DNA of 64,000 nucleotides from Bilabrum cf. latius (taxonomy: Eukaryota > Bigyra: Bicosoecida > Bigyra > Bicosoecida): the NCBI GenBank assembly GCA_965178125.1, contig CBCXTV010000002.1, forward strand, positions 1 to 64,000. The letters are read 5' to 3'. Below the pieces are notes generated by a model. It saw only the letters and a list, made by a program, of their open reading frames with translations, did not search any database and had not been told where the DNA came from. Numbering within the stretch: the stretch's first letter is position 1; each line of letters begins with the position of its first letter. The position numbers were made by a program, and so were the translations under genes. Positions 49,838 to 61,323 of this stretch are shown piece by piece.

Positions 49838-52660
49838 TTGAGCGCTCGACAGCAGGAACGATGAGGAACCTCAGTTCTGGTTTCGCATGTTTGCATGGCC
49901 TCTCGAAGCATGTCGTGTGCAGACCCTCCAAGCGCCTCGATGTCTGAGCATCGCTTTCTCTCCGCACGCTTCGTGCAAGGAATGCAACTCGTGCGTACCA
50001 TCGTGGAGTCCTGAGTCGTTGGCCGCGGACGCACTACGGGTCACAGAGACTCGGAAAGGGGAGCATGCCCGAATGCACATCGCGGACGGAATTTGTCCCA
50101 CGCTATTGAAGGTGGTCACCGGACTCAGACTGCTGCGGTGCATGCTTCGCGCATTGAATGGAGGCGCGTAAAATCTTGCAGAATGCACAGAGGGGGTCAT
50201 CCGAGCGGGATCTTTGTGTAGCATCTAGAGCGGCAGATCGTGCGCAGGGGAGAATCCACACGCGGACTCCGAGGAGTGAGTAAGGCCGGCCCTGGAAGTC
50301 GTGCCGCGAAAGCGAATGAGCGCAACATGGCGACTGACGGACGTCGCACGCTACGTACTTGTGGTCGCCCTCGTCCGGTCGCCCATCCCGGCGAATGGTG
50401 GCGCTGCAAGATCTGCGATGCCCGTCCGTGCCCGTCCCTCCTGGACGGCTCTGCCGAGGATCAGGGACGCTCTGGTTGTTTTTCCCTGAGCACCTGCGTT
50501 TCGAAAGCGGTCTTCCGCGTTTGCTACTTCCCCTTCGAACTCCCTGCATTTTTGGCCGGAAAAGGCAACGAAGACAGGCGTGTGCTCCATAGACTGCTCG
50601 GACGAGAAGGTGTGTGCAAGAGCCTTTCCCAATCGTCACGGGGGGTGAACTGCTGGGTCCGGAATGGATTTGACTCCTGGACTTTTGCGTGTGAAGCGTG
50701 AGGTGGGCGTGCTTCGTGGGAGGTTTCCGCATGCGGGGGGACGGGAACTTTCCTGGGTCGCTGGGCCTGGGACCGGGTAGCGGGAACTCGGGGACTTTCC
50801 CCGGGAAATGGATTCACAGAGCGTACGGTGATTTCCCGGGTCGCCCTTCTCGACCCCGAAGTGGAATTTGGCTTTCGGACCCGAATACAAGCTTAGAAGG
50901 AACTTTTTGTCTTCCGCGCCTGCGAAGGTGTGCCACGCGGGCGGTTCTTGTTCACGCACTTGCGCTGCCAGCAGTGAACGCGAGGCCGTCTGCGGTTTAC
51001 GGCTACGTGTCATAGCGCGTCGTAGGATGTCGCGTTCCAAAAGAAGTCTAGCGGCTGGAGGGCGGTGAGTGAAGTGCACACGTAGTGATCGTGACGAACC
51101 GGGCGTCGACACTTGTCCTGGGCGACGTCCGAAACATCTACGCTGCGCTATTACGGCCAGTCGTGTACGCTTGGTGTCGGAGGGAAGACCCCTACGGTGT
51201 ATACGGTTGCCGACGAACATAGTGATGTGGTAAGCGCATTCGGAAGGGGGCGCACGAACGTGCGAGCAATAGCACGCCATTCCGCGTATCATGGTAGCCT
51301 GATATTACATGTGCCGCACAGAATTCTCAATCATTCGCGAGAAGTGTGCGCGGGGAGTACGCTGGGGTGGATAGAAAAGAGATGTCGTCCGCAGGATGTG
51401 TGCTCCCAAGGATTTGCTCGGAAGAATGCGGACGATCGTTTGGAATGCTGCTTTGCACGCAGACTCTATTTCAAAGATATGCCTCCATTCGCTGTGACCC
51501 TCGTGCGACCGGCTTCGGACGAGTTCCGCAATCTTCGCAATCATGTGCATCCCATCTCGAGGTCTGCGGCAGCTTCTCCCGCAGAGGAGCCGCCGTGGGA
51601 GCCGCTTAGCATCCCCTCGTCGCAGGGACTTCACGGTACGGTGTTGTTTATGTCTCTCGGGGTTTTTGTGATGCTCAGGTGCGCGGCCTCTTGCTCTCTT
51701 CGTGACCGATTTCGTTGTCGCAGTGCTGTGGGTCTCCGTAACGGGAATGTGAGGCAGTCTCGACACCTCGACGAGGTGTCATGCGTCATAAGGATCTGCG
51801 CGTCTTTGGTCACGGCAAGAGTGGGCGAGAGTCAAACGGGCAGAAATGATCGTAGCAGCAGCGCTCACGGGCCCGCGGCTCCGCGGTTCACTCCCGCTTG
51901 GGAGGGCTGACCAGCGTGTAGTGGGTGGGTCTTCCGGAAAGCGCCTAGAGATACTCATCGCATAGCCTTCCCTGGAACGAGTCCAGCATAGCCTTTTTTT
52001 TTTTTCGGCGGTCGTGGGGAGATACAATTCTCCCGCTGCGGAAGGCTGCACACTCCCGCATCGTGAAGTCAATCACGCAACACCGTGCCGACTCATGTAC
52101 CGAGACCGATGCATCTTATCGTCAGCGGCGCTGGTGGAAGCCGCGCTGCGAACAAGCTCCTCTGCACCAGTTACCCCGCCTTTCCAATTCTCGCGCAACT
52201 GAACGTGACTCCTGTGGATACGCAGTTTCTTCACCCAGGGCGGGTGCTTCGCAACGTCGTGCGTGCCCCCTCTTGCCGTCGCGGGTGCTGAGACGCCTTC
52301 ATGGTCATAAGGCGCCCTGAGCAGACTGCAGCGCGACTTCCAGTGACATTCCCGGCAAGAACACACTGCAGCTCACATGCAGCGAGCGGAAGGACCCAGT
52401 CCCGCGCGTGGGGAGGCGCTATCGTGTTGTGTTGTGTGTCGTGTTTGTGGTTTATGTCGAGCTTTCGGCACTGCGCGGAATCGGGAATTTCGGGGGTCCT
52501 TGGGCCCGGAATCGGGGACCGGAAACTGAGGCAATTTTCGCCGCCAGATGGAGTGACGGAGAGTACCGTCGTTTTCCGGGTCACCTTTTTCGGTCTCGAA
52601 ATGGGAATCGGATTTGGGACAGGAATTGAAGCGGAGAAGGGCCACTCTAGGGCCTCCCGG
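49838..52660. other. 2.8-kb stretch without a confident gene (unit B)
   Basis: Equivalent of about 23,016-25,837. It contains the weak Cys-containing frame (49,612-50,001 from its ATG), the poly-T run near 51,993-52,005 and the dispersed repeat at 52,563-52,636. No supported gene. Confidence 0.45.
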
Positions 52661-53559
52661 GAGCCCTCTTGGGGCCCCCAAACAGCAAAACAAACCCCGG
52701 GGCCCGAACTGTGTCGCCGCAACTTAAATTCCTTGTGTGGATCGGCCATTTTGGGCCAAATCTGGGGGGGTCCCCTTCCGGGCCCCCCCAAAACGCTCAA
52801 AAAAAAACACCACAACGTGGCGTTTTGCGTCTTTTTAGGGCGGTTTAGGGGCTTTAAAATCCACTACAACGTGGCGTTTTGCGTCTCTTTGGGGCGATTT
52901 AGGGGCTCTAAAATCCACCACCACGTGGCGTTTTGCGTCTTTTTTGGGCGATTTAGGGGCTCTAAAATCCACCACAACGTGGCGTTTTGCGTCGTTTGGG
53001 GGCTGCCTGGGGCCCATTTTTTCCACCACAACCTCGCGTTTTGCCCTTTTTGGGGCCGGGAGCCCTCTCGGGGCCCCCAAACCGCAAAAACAAACCGGGG
53101 CCCGAACTGTGTCGCCGCAACTTAAAGTCCTTGTGTGGATCGGCCATTTTTGGCCAAATCCTGGGGGGGTCCCCTTCCGAGCCCCCCGAAAACGCTCAAA
53201 AAAAACACCACAACGTGGCGTTTTGCGTCTTTTTTGGGCGATTTAGGGGCTCTAAAATCCACTACAACGTGGCGTTTTGCGTCTTTTTTGGCGATTTAGG
53301 GGCTCTAAAATCCACCACCACGTGGCGTTTTGCGTCTTTTTTGGGCGATTTAGGGGCTCTAAAATCCACAACAACGTGGCGTTTTGCGTCGTTTGGGGGC
53401 TCCTTGGGGCCCATTTTTTCCACCACAACCTCGCGTTTTGCCCTTTTTGGGGCCGGGAGCCCTCTTGGGGCCCCGAAACAGCCAAAAAAAAGCCGGGGTC
53501 CGAGCTGTGTCGCCGCAACTTAAATTCCTTGTGCGGATCGGCCATTTTTGGCGAAATCC
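52661..53559. repeat. GC-rich 54-bp satellite (unit B)
   Basis: Equivalent of 25,838-26,737 with scattered substitutions and single-base length differences in homopolymers. It ends abruptly at 53,559 at the junction with unit C. Confidence 0.87.
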
Positions 53560-53560
53560 C
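53559..53560. other. B/C junction breakpoint
   Basis: The satellite (…gcgaaatcc) joins directly to the equivalent of unit position 231 (ccgcatctgc…). Compared with the A/B junction, 492 bp (26,738-27,229) is missing, including the whole palindrome and the first 230 bp of the unit. A two-base cc overlap or more is possible at the join. Confidence 0.85.
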
Positions 53561-53868
53561 CGCATCTGCTCCTCACGCGCGGAACGTGTTTCGGTACGCA
53601 AAAAGCGGTCACATGGGAGGCCCGGAAAGCGTCCGGAAAACGGTTCAGAAATAAGTACCGTCGTTTTCCGGGTCACCTTTTTCGGTCTCGAAATGGGAAT
53701 CGGATTTGGGACAGGAATTGAAGCGGAGAACGGACCCCAAGGTGTTACCTCTTGCCTCCATACGATGCTAGGATCTCCAGGTTTCTCAGTTTTAGGCAGC
53801 ACTCGAAGGGGAAGCTTCCGACGGCGCGCCTATGACATGCTGCCACCCATCACCGTGGTCATCTGGAG

Positions 53869-54182
53869 GACTCCGCACCATTCGGAAAACGGCTCGCCCG
53901 CCGTGAGTGAACCAGCGATCGCCGTGTGCATCAGTAGGACCCCCGCACCATTCGGAAAACGGCTCGCCCGCCGTAAGTGAAATGGCGTCCCGAAGGACCC
54001 GTGCTCCTTTTGAAAAACGGCTCGCCCGCCGTGTGTCCGCCGTGAGTGAACCAGCGATCGCCGTGTGCATCAGTAGGACCCCCGCACCATTCGGAAAACG
54101 GCTCGCCCGCCGTAAGTGAAATGGCGTCCCGAAGGACCCGTGCTCCTTTTGAAAAACGGCTCGCCCGCCGTGTGTTCCCGAG
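53869..54182. repeat. acggctcgcccgccgt tandem repeat expanded to five copies (unit C)
   Basis: Cores at 53,889, 53,959, 54,017, 54,098 and 54,156. A duplication of about 139 bp adds two copies relative to units A and B. Confidence 0.8.
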
Positions 54183-54222
54183 ATCCTCCAGCCACGCCAC
54201 CAGTCAATGTTCTCGCTCGCCG

Positions 54223-54706
54223 TTACGTCATGGAGCCCCACGAAGTCGTGCAGATGATCAGGGCGATACCGTGAGCATCCTCCTTCTCCGTCTTCTTGCC
54301 GCCGTCGTACAGCCTGGCCGCGACACGATCTTGATGCCAAAACTCGAGGTTTCGCCGGCGTGGAACGTGTCGAAGAGGCGGCGCCAGACGCAGCGTTCGA
54401 AGCTTCGGTTCGGGATCCGCATCTTCAGGAGCGCCTTCCTCCCCTCCGGGCTGATGAGATACCACTTTAGGCCCATGCCGACGTGGTAGGGGACCACAAA
54501 TGTGTTGTCTACCCAGTGCGCCGGATAGGTCCGCACGTCCAAGAGGCGCTCGCAGTTGTGCATGGAGGTGGAGTTTCCGCGCTGGAGGCTGACCATTCTC
54601 GGTGCTTCTGACCCCGCTAACATGGCCATCTGCGTCACCTTGGGGTTTCGCGATGGCGTGAAGAACTACGAGTAGCCGATCCACGCATGCTTCGCGAGGT
54701 TCGATA
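54223..54706 (-). pseudogene. Rep, CxxC and glycosyltransferase fragments (unit C)
   Basis: Begins like units A and B (to about 54,352), then joins to the glycosyltransferase-like gene at the equivalent of about 22,133, not 21,810, so this copy has a shorter inserted piece than unit B. No complete domain is kept. Confidence 0.7.
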
Positions 54707-55897
54707 TCATCCTCGACAACCATGAGCCATTCCGTCGGCCCACAGCCATGCGTTTCGATAGGATTGGATCGCCCCAAGAGTGGCCGGATGGTATTTGATC
54801 CAGTCCGTTATCTTGCCGGAGAAGATATCCAAGAGGGCCTGGTCTTTGACGATGCCCTGCATCAACTGGTCCTGCACCGCACACTGCATGCACGATGGCA
54901 TCGCGGAGATGAATTTCTCCGCATTCCGGAGAAGCTCCATGGCCCGGTTGATGTCATCCAAGGCCTCGTCACGCGAAGAACTCTGACGCACGGCGTTGCT
55001 GCAGGAGGCGGCGCCTCCTGCAGGAAGCTCGTCGCGTGCGGGAGCACGAGCGTCGTTGTCGCCGTCACCGGTATTCGCGCCAGCTTTTGGCACCCAACGC
55101 TTCGCTTCACCCGCAGAGGAACGGACATCATGGAGACTCCAGCCACGCGCAACCAGGCACTTCGCGCACCAGTCCTCAGGGAAGAAATAGCGCAAGTTCT
55201 CCTTCTTCCGGCGGATCTGGGGAAATCGGTACGCCGGATACTCGTTTTTGCAGTTCTTGCACCACACCCACCACGGCGTCGCGTTGTCGAACTTGTCGCA
55301 ACACACCCGGCAAACTGGTTGGATCCAGTCCTTCCACTTCTTGAAGTACGCCGACCGGGGCTTGCAGCACTGGCACGCGTTGCAAGTCCATGTCGCCTCC
55401 TCCGCCGGCTCCGACGCGACCTGCCGCGGCACGTACGTCTCCCCCCATGACGACTTCGCAGGGGTCCCCCATAGAGCCCAGCTATCAGCGCCAGAGACCG
55501 CCCCGGCTGCCACGCCGCCACCCGCCTTCCAAGCTGCTGCGTCGGTCCATACGTCGTCATTACCTCCGGGCACCACAGCACGTCCACCGCCGCGAGCATC
55601 CTCCTCCTCCGTCTTCTTGCCGCCGTCGTCTTCGGCGTCCTCCTTCGGCGCTGCCTTGCCGCTCTCCTCTCCGAGCATCCCCGTGGACGCCGCCTCCGCG
55701 CCGCCGCTCTCGATGTGGGGGCCGCCCGAATCATCGACGCTTGCCGCCGCGCCGGCGTGCTCCGCCGGGGCGTCGACCTCGCGCGCCAACATGCCGCCCT
55801 CGTTTCCCATATCACCGGCGCCTCGACGCCCACGAAGATTGCGGCCGTCTCCCAAGGAAACAGCAATGCTTTCGGACGGTTTCTCCTCAGACATCAT
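54707..55897 (-). CDS. In-frame chimeric ORF: four-CxxC protein fused to 354-family and GT25-like segments (unit C)
   Basis: A continuous frame of 396 codons from the ATG at 55,897 (MMSEEKP; open to 56,029). It keeps the whole four-CxxC core of the gene at 12,213-13,259. The start of this copy shows an in-frame loss of 13 codons in the linker. The C-terminal helix is followed in frame by CMQCAVQDQLMQ, resembling the second CxxC pair of the 354-aa family. After that comes about 45 residues of the GT25-like domain (ALLDIFSGKITDW and on), ending before the EDD motif. The zinc sites are intact, unlike the related remnants in units A and B, so this could be expressed as a fusion protein. It may equally be a by-product of fragment shuffling. 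Confidence 0.5.
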   Translation of the reverse strand: MMSEEKPSESIAVSLGDGRNLRGRRGAGDMGNEGGMLAREVDAPAEHAGAAASVDDSGGPHIESGGAEAASTGMLGEESGKAAPKEDAEDDGGKKTEEEDARGGGRAVVPGGNDDVWTDAAAWKAGGGVAAGAVSGADSWALWGTPAKSSWGETYVPRQVASEPAEEATWTCNACQCCKPRSAYFKKWKDWIQPVCRVCCDKFDNATPWWVWCKNCKNEYPAYRFPQIRRKKENLRYFFPEDWCAKCLVARGWSLHDVRSSAGEAKRWVPKAGANTGDGDNDARAPARDELPAGGAASCSNAVRQSSSRDEALDDINRAMELLRNAEKFISAMPSCMQCAVQDQLMQGIVKDQALLDIFSGKITDWIKYHPATLGAIQSYRNAWLWADGMAHGCRG

Positions 55898-56060
55898 CGG
55901 CAAAGAGACTCGGAGAATGCCGTTCCCGCAGAGTGCGCTGCTGACTGCCGAAGCCGAAAGAGGACCCGCGGAGAAGGAATCTCGCACATGCTCCCAGGAA
56001 AAGCAACTCCCCGCCCATTCCGAATGCAAGAACGGACTCCCGCCCTTTCCGAGATCGAGG

Positions 56061-58200
56061 CCCGTCCCTCTTCCGGCGGATCTGGGGAAATCGGTACGCC
56101 GGAAACTCGTTTTTGCAGTTCTTGCACCTCACCCACCACGGCGTCGCGCTGTCGAACTTGTCGTAACACACCCGGCAAACTGGTTGGATCCAGTCCTTCC
56201 ACTTCTTGAAGTACTCTGACCGGGGCTTAGGCCCTGGCACGCGTTGCAAGTCCATGTCGCCTCCTCCGCCGGCTCCGGCGCGACCTGTCACGGCACGTAC
56301 GGCCCCCCCCCTCCGCCGGGGCGTCGACCTCGCGCGCCAACATGCCGCCCTCGTTTCCCATATTACCGGCGCCTTGACGCCCACGAAGATTGCGGCCGTC
56401 TCCCAAGGAAACAGCAATGCTCTCGGACGGTTTCTCCTCAGACATCATCGGCAAAGAGACTCGGAGAATGCCCTGGCCCGACTTCCGGGGCAGGCCTGGC
56501 ACTTGAGGTTGGTGATCACGGCCGACTGCTCCCCACCCAAATACCAGATCGTACGCGAGCGCAGCCTATGAGGAATCCACTGGCCCGACTTCCGGGGCAT
56601 TACCATCGCCAAGACCTTCGACTGCGGCGCGTCGATCTGCACCCTCGACCCGCAATCGCTGAGCGTAATGGCGTCGTCGAAGATCCACGTGCCGCCCCAA
56701 GCATGCCGCCTGCGCTGCTGCCGGGAGCTCCGGTTCGGTACCTTAAAGCCGTACACGACATTCGGCCTGCTGCCGGCCCAAATGAAATCCTCCGCCACGC
56801 GACAACGATGCGACCTCTCGGAGTCCGTCATGCACACGTGGAAGTGCACCAGGTTTCCGGCGTGCTTGCGGTGCAGGGAGAGCTCCATTTTCGTCCCGCT
56901 GCCGCGCAAGGTCTGGGAAGAGCGTCCGCATGGCCGACATCATCCGGAGCAGGGCGTCCGCATGCTCGACATCATCCGGGGGATGTGCTCGAAGACCTTT
57001 TGGAATTCGCGGCTCACGAACGGATTGACGATGCTCTGCGTGCTTTCCGGGGGGATGTGCTCGAAGACCTTCTGGAACTCGCGGCTCACGAACGGATTGA
57101 CGATGCTCTGCGTGCTTTCCGGGCGGATGTCTCGAAGACCTTTTGGAACTCGCGGCTCACGAACGGATTGACGACGCTCTGCGTGCTTTCCGTACCTGTC
57201 ACGGCACGTACGGCCCCCCCCCTCCGCCGGGGCGTCGACCTCGCGCGCCAACATGCCGCCCTCGTTTCCCATATTACCGGCGCCTTGACGCCCACGAAGA
57301 TTGCGGCCGTCTCCCAAGGAAACAGCAATGCTCTCGGACGGTTTCTCCTCAGACATCATCGGCAAAGAGACTCGGAGAATGCCCTGGCCCGACTTCCGGG
57401 GCAGGCCTGGCACTTGAGGTTGGTGATCACGGCCGACTGCTCCCCACCCAAATACCAGATCGTACGCGAGCGCAGCCTATGAGGAATCCACTGGCCCGAC
57501 TTCCGGGGCATTACCATCGCCAAGACCTTCGACTGCGGCGCGTCGATCTGCACCCTCGACCCGCAATCGCTGAGCGTAATGGCGTCGTCGAAGATCCACG
57601 TGCCGCCCCAAGCATGCCGCCTGCGCTGCTGCCGGGAGCTCCGGTTCGGTACCTTAAAGCCGTACACGACATTCGGCCTGCTGCCGGCCCAAATGAAATC
57701 CTCCGCCACGCGACAACGATGCGACCTCTCGGAGTCCGTCATGCACACGTGGAAGTGCACCAGGTTTCCGGCGTGCTTGCGGTGCAGGGAGAGCTCCATT
57801 TTCGTCCCGCTGCCGCGCAAGGTCTGGGAAGAGCGTCCGCATGGCCGACATCATCCGGAGCAGGGCGTCCGCATGCTCGACATCATCCGGGGGATGTGCT
57901 CGAAGACCTTTTGGAATTCGCGGCTCACGAACGGATTGACGATGCTCTGCGTGCTTTCCGGGGGGATGTGCTCGAAGACCTTCTGGAACTCGCGGCTCAC
58001 GAACGGATTGACGATGCTCTGCGTGCTTTCCGGGCGGATGTCTCGAAGACCTTTTGGAACTCGCGGCTCACGAACGGATTGACGACGCTCTGCGTGCTTT
58101 CCGTGTACTTGATCATGTACCTCATGGCTGGGCCGCCCGCAACATCGACGCTTGCCGCCGCGCCGGCGTGTTCCGCCGGGGCGTCGACCCCGGAAAGTGT
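56061..58200 (-). pseudogene. Second four-CxxC remnant and two 911-bp chimeric blocks (unit C)
   Basis: 56,061-56,320 is a second, degenerate piece of the four-CxxC gene with the same first-CxxC deletion as in unit A. Then come two near-identical blocks of about 911 bp (offset 56,285 to 57,196) containing four-CxxC, 354-family, Rep and glycosyltransferase pieces, all on the minus strand. A 154-codon frame in each block (56,445-56,909 and 57,356-57,820) joins the Rep HxH segment in frame to the 354-family segment up to its first CxxC. The last 72-bp copy in each block has lost bases (ggatgtctcgaag instead of ggatgtgctcgaag). Confidence 0.75.
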
Positions 58201-58415
58201 TTCGGTACGCAAAAAGCGGTCACATGGGAGGCCCGGAAAGCATGGCATCACCCTTGCCGTCCACATCACTGCGTCGTGGGATGCTGCTCAAGATAACTCG
58301 GCGTCTGTTTAGTCGAGGGCTGTCTTGACTAGGAATGTGGCGGTGAAATCCAGGAGTTCCGTCTGCATCGTCAGGCTCTTGCCTTTGTGTACCATATCAA
58401 GAGGAGAGGGAAGAC

Positions 58416-58814
58416 ATGCAAAACCGACCCGCCACTAATTCTATCCTACGGCCAAGCCACCTGCGGCGTCCGCGCGACTGGGCGTGCACGAAAACCGGCG
58501 CACTGCATTGCTTAAAGTGCCACGCTCCCAAGCGAAGTAGTATTGGTGCGCTTGCAGCGGCACTTATCGGTGCGCCGGAGGTCACCACACGAGCATGTCG
58601 GCCGGCAGCTCGCAAACTCCACCTACGTGCTGGGAGTGGCACATTCTACTGCTTGAAGTGCCACACTGCCGAGCGAAGGAAGCACCTCTTGGTACGCCCC
58701 TCTTGGTACGCTTGCAGCGGCGCTTATCGGTGCGCCGTGGGGAACGGCTCGCGTGGGATTCGGAGGCGTACCCGGCCCACGACGGGAAGAGTTCCCCAGT
58801 TACGTCTGGAGTGA
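58416..58814 (+). CDS. Possible small CxxCH-containing ORF (unit C, weak)
   Basis: Equivalent of 3,939-4,337 with the same two CLKCH motifs and an ATG start. Low confidence for the same reasons; it contains the stray palindrome-arm copy at 58,580-58,628. Confidence 0.25.
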   Translation: MQNRPATNSILRPSHLRRPRDWACTKTGALHCLKCHAPKRSSIGALAAALIGAPEVTTRACRPAARKLHLRAGSGTFYCLKCHTAERRKHLLVRPSWYACSGAYRCAVGNGSRGIRRRTRPTTGRVPQLRLE

Positions 58815-59027
58815 TTGGGGGACAAGGTGGGCATCAAGTCGGCGCCTCCTAAGCGTATCACAGAGGATGACGAACCGCCCGCCCCGCTTCGATCCCGACC
58901 TCGAGGTGCACTCGATATCAAGGCGGAACGCTGGAAATCCGCCCCGAAACCCTCCATGTTTGTTGACAAGGACCCAGGCTGCGCTCCGACAAGCTGACAA
59001 ACTTCGCCAGCTTCCGAAGGGTCTTCA

Positions 59028-59400
59028 TTAAATATTCAACGCTTCGGGGTCAATGAGGTAATGCACTACCAAAGAGCAGCTGGGACGTGTGTCGTCCGAG
59101 ATGACAAAGATCGTGGGCATCATCGATCCAGAGGGCGTCAAAGGCACGGACGGCGCGGGCGACATTGACCCCGACGAGCTGGAGGTCCTGGACCGCGTCT
59201 GGACGCCCCATCCGGAAGTATTCCTAAGCGCTCCCAACGGACGAGACCTTCTCTGTCTGAAATCAGGCACCCAACCCTTCCGCACAAGGTGAAGAGAGAA
59301 CGCCGACGGACAGTATCCTCTCTTTAGCACATCGGGCATCCAACCCCTCCGCACAGGTGAGCAAGCAACGAGTTCCCTTCTCGCGACGTCCGGATCATTT
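59028..59400 (-). pseudogene. Rep fragment and unknown remnant (unit C)
   Basis: Equivalent of 4,552-4,923. One base is missing in the Rep-derived piece (ggatcatttt instead of ggatccatttt), so the frame differs from unit A and runs on to 59,690. It has the same frame break near 59,045 as in unit A. Confidence 0.5.
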
Positions 59401-59824
59401 TGAAGCGTTGGAATTTTCGCGCGCTGAGCAGACCCCAAATTTACGATGAAGAAGCCCAAATCCTGCGTCCATGAAGGCCTTGCGAGGCCGCCTGCTATTG
59501 GCAGTCGACGCTCGGGGATCCACTGCGCAATGCAGTTTTGCAGAGCGATGCAGTATGCGCGGGAAGACGGCAAAATGGATCCGTATCTTTGGGACGAGGT
59601 CTGTGCATCGCACAGCTGCCGCACGGAGAGCTGCTTCCGTTCCACGGCTGGTGAGGGCCCGATGCTGCTCCACTCATGCCCCACGGCCACACACTAAGAG
59701 GAGCGGATTGTGTCAGGATCCCGCCGCAGCATGGGTACGCGGATCTGCCTCCATAGGGACGGACGGGAGGAGCTGCCGGCGGAGGGCGGGCGGGGGTCCG
59801 GCCAAGCCAAGCGGCCAGGTACTT

Positions 59825-59975
59825 CACGCTCTGCCCTATGGCGCTGGGTTCTGTGAGGCGGGGCCTATCTGTGATCCTCGGCTCTGTGAAGGTGCGAAGC
59901 GCTATTCACGATTCGACTTCGCCTTACTCCTGGATGAGGCGGCGGAGCTGCGAGCTGGGATCTCTTCCTGTGGCG
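59825..59975 (-). pseudogene. Fragment of the coiled-coil gene (unit C)
   Basis: Equivalent of 5,345-5,500, with one or two substitutions. The stretch from here to 60,930 holds no supported gene. Confidence 0.6.
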
Positions 59976-60938
59976 TCCGAGCGCGATGGCGAGTGCACGC
60001 TTGGCCGTCATAGAGAAAGGCACGGCGAAGTACCACATCTTCGCCACCCACCACATTTCGCCAAGCACCACGTCGTTGGCAGGCTTTGAACGCGAAATGA
60101 CGAATTCTGTGCGCGTTGTGTGTGCCTGACAGTGAGCGTCCTTGGCGCCCTCAGCTCCCGCTCTGTGCGTTGATTTGGACGCGTACCCGGCTCGCGTGGG
60201 CATGGACCTCCCCAATCCGGCAGGACCGTGAGCTCCTGGCATCCCACCTCTGTCTTAGAAGTTTTCCGGTTTTTGGCGCAAACCTTCTGGAGCAGACGAC
60301 AGCAGCGAAAGACCCACCCAAGCTCCGCGGGAAGTGTGATACCTCTACGGTTCCGGCATCTACTTGGCCGTGCACATATGCAAGGCGATGCACTACACCT
60401 GCGCGTCCGGCTGCACCCGCTTGAACGACAGGTTCCTCTCCGTGCAAGTGGTTCCGCGACAACAAGGTCGTGGAAGTGACAGACTAGGAGAGTACGCCGG
60501 GTTCAGATTCACGCCCATCAGGGACAGGTCCGGGTCCCGCGCTCGCGCTACCGCGTGAGGAGGCTATGCGCACGTATGAGGAGGGGAGAACTTCGTATAA
60601 TAGTCTCTCGCAGACTCGAACTTTTGGCTCTCACCGAAGGACGGAATGTTAGCCCTCCGCTACTTACGGTGTCTTTAGCTTCCGCCCTACACGTTCCCCG
60701 CCCGTGGTCAAGAGGGAGTTTGTCGAGACACGCACCCGCCCGAGAGCTCCGGTCCTCTAAGCGCTCACGATCTCCCGCCCAGCGCGGTGCGAGCCCGCTT
60801 CACCGGGACTTGTCGCGTGCCTACGGAGGTGTCTTTTCCGAACCTGCCACTGAAGACGTTAGGGAGCGACGGGGAACGGATGCACAACGGTATGCCACCC
60901 ATGTCCTCGAGGAATCCACCAAGACGTTGTGGCCCGAG

Positions 60939-61002
60939 GTAGTGCGATTTTCGGGAGAAGGATTCTTAGTACCTTATAGGGTACCCCCCAGGATCGCACT
61001 AC
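60939..61002. mobile_element. 64-bp MITE-like element (unit C)
   Basis: GTAGTGCGAT/ATCGCACTAC ends, flanked by the same direct repeats (about 60,870-61,123). Confidence 0.6.
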
Positions 61003-61323
61003 GTGGGTTTGGGGGGGTGGTCTCCTTTCCTCTTGTTTTCGTGTGCACTCTTCTGCGACCGCCCCCCCCGGGGAACGGATGCACAACGGTATGCCACCCA
61101 TGTCCTCGAGAGATCCACCAAGATCCGCACATACCTCTGCGGTGAACAGCACGTTACATGAGACCCTGACCGACCCGAGAGTCTCTGCCCTCAGTCTCCA
61201 CGACTTCCCGCAGGATCCGCCCCGCTCCCACCGACGGCTCCTGCCGTACGTACGACACACCATTTTCAAAAGAGCATTGGCACCCGCTCCTCACCTAAGC
61301 GACGCTACTGTCGCTGCGGTCCC

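Larger units (their letters stand above)
27000..53559. repeat. Tandem unit B
   Basis: Second copy of the unit in the same orientation. It begins within the right arm of the A/B palindrome and ends at 53,559, where the satellite joins directly to the equivalent of unit position 231. Scattered substitutions and indels relative to unit A (for example in the Rep and transposase genes) show it is a genuine second copy and not a wrap-around of one circular sequence. Confidence 0.95.

Noticed and set aside
52740-52765. ggccattttgggccaaat resembles the dinoflagellate spliced-leader core
   Set aside because: The word is a local palindrome inside the satellite spacer. The other copies differ, and it lacks the flanking bases and donor site of the leader, so I treat the likeness as chance.
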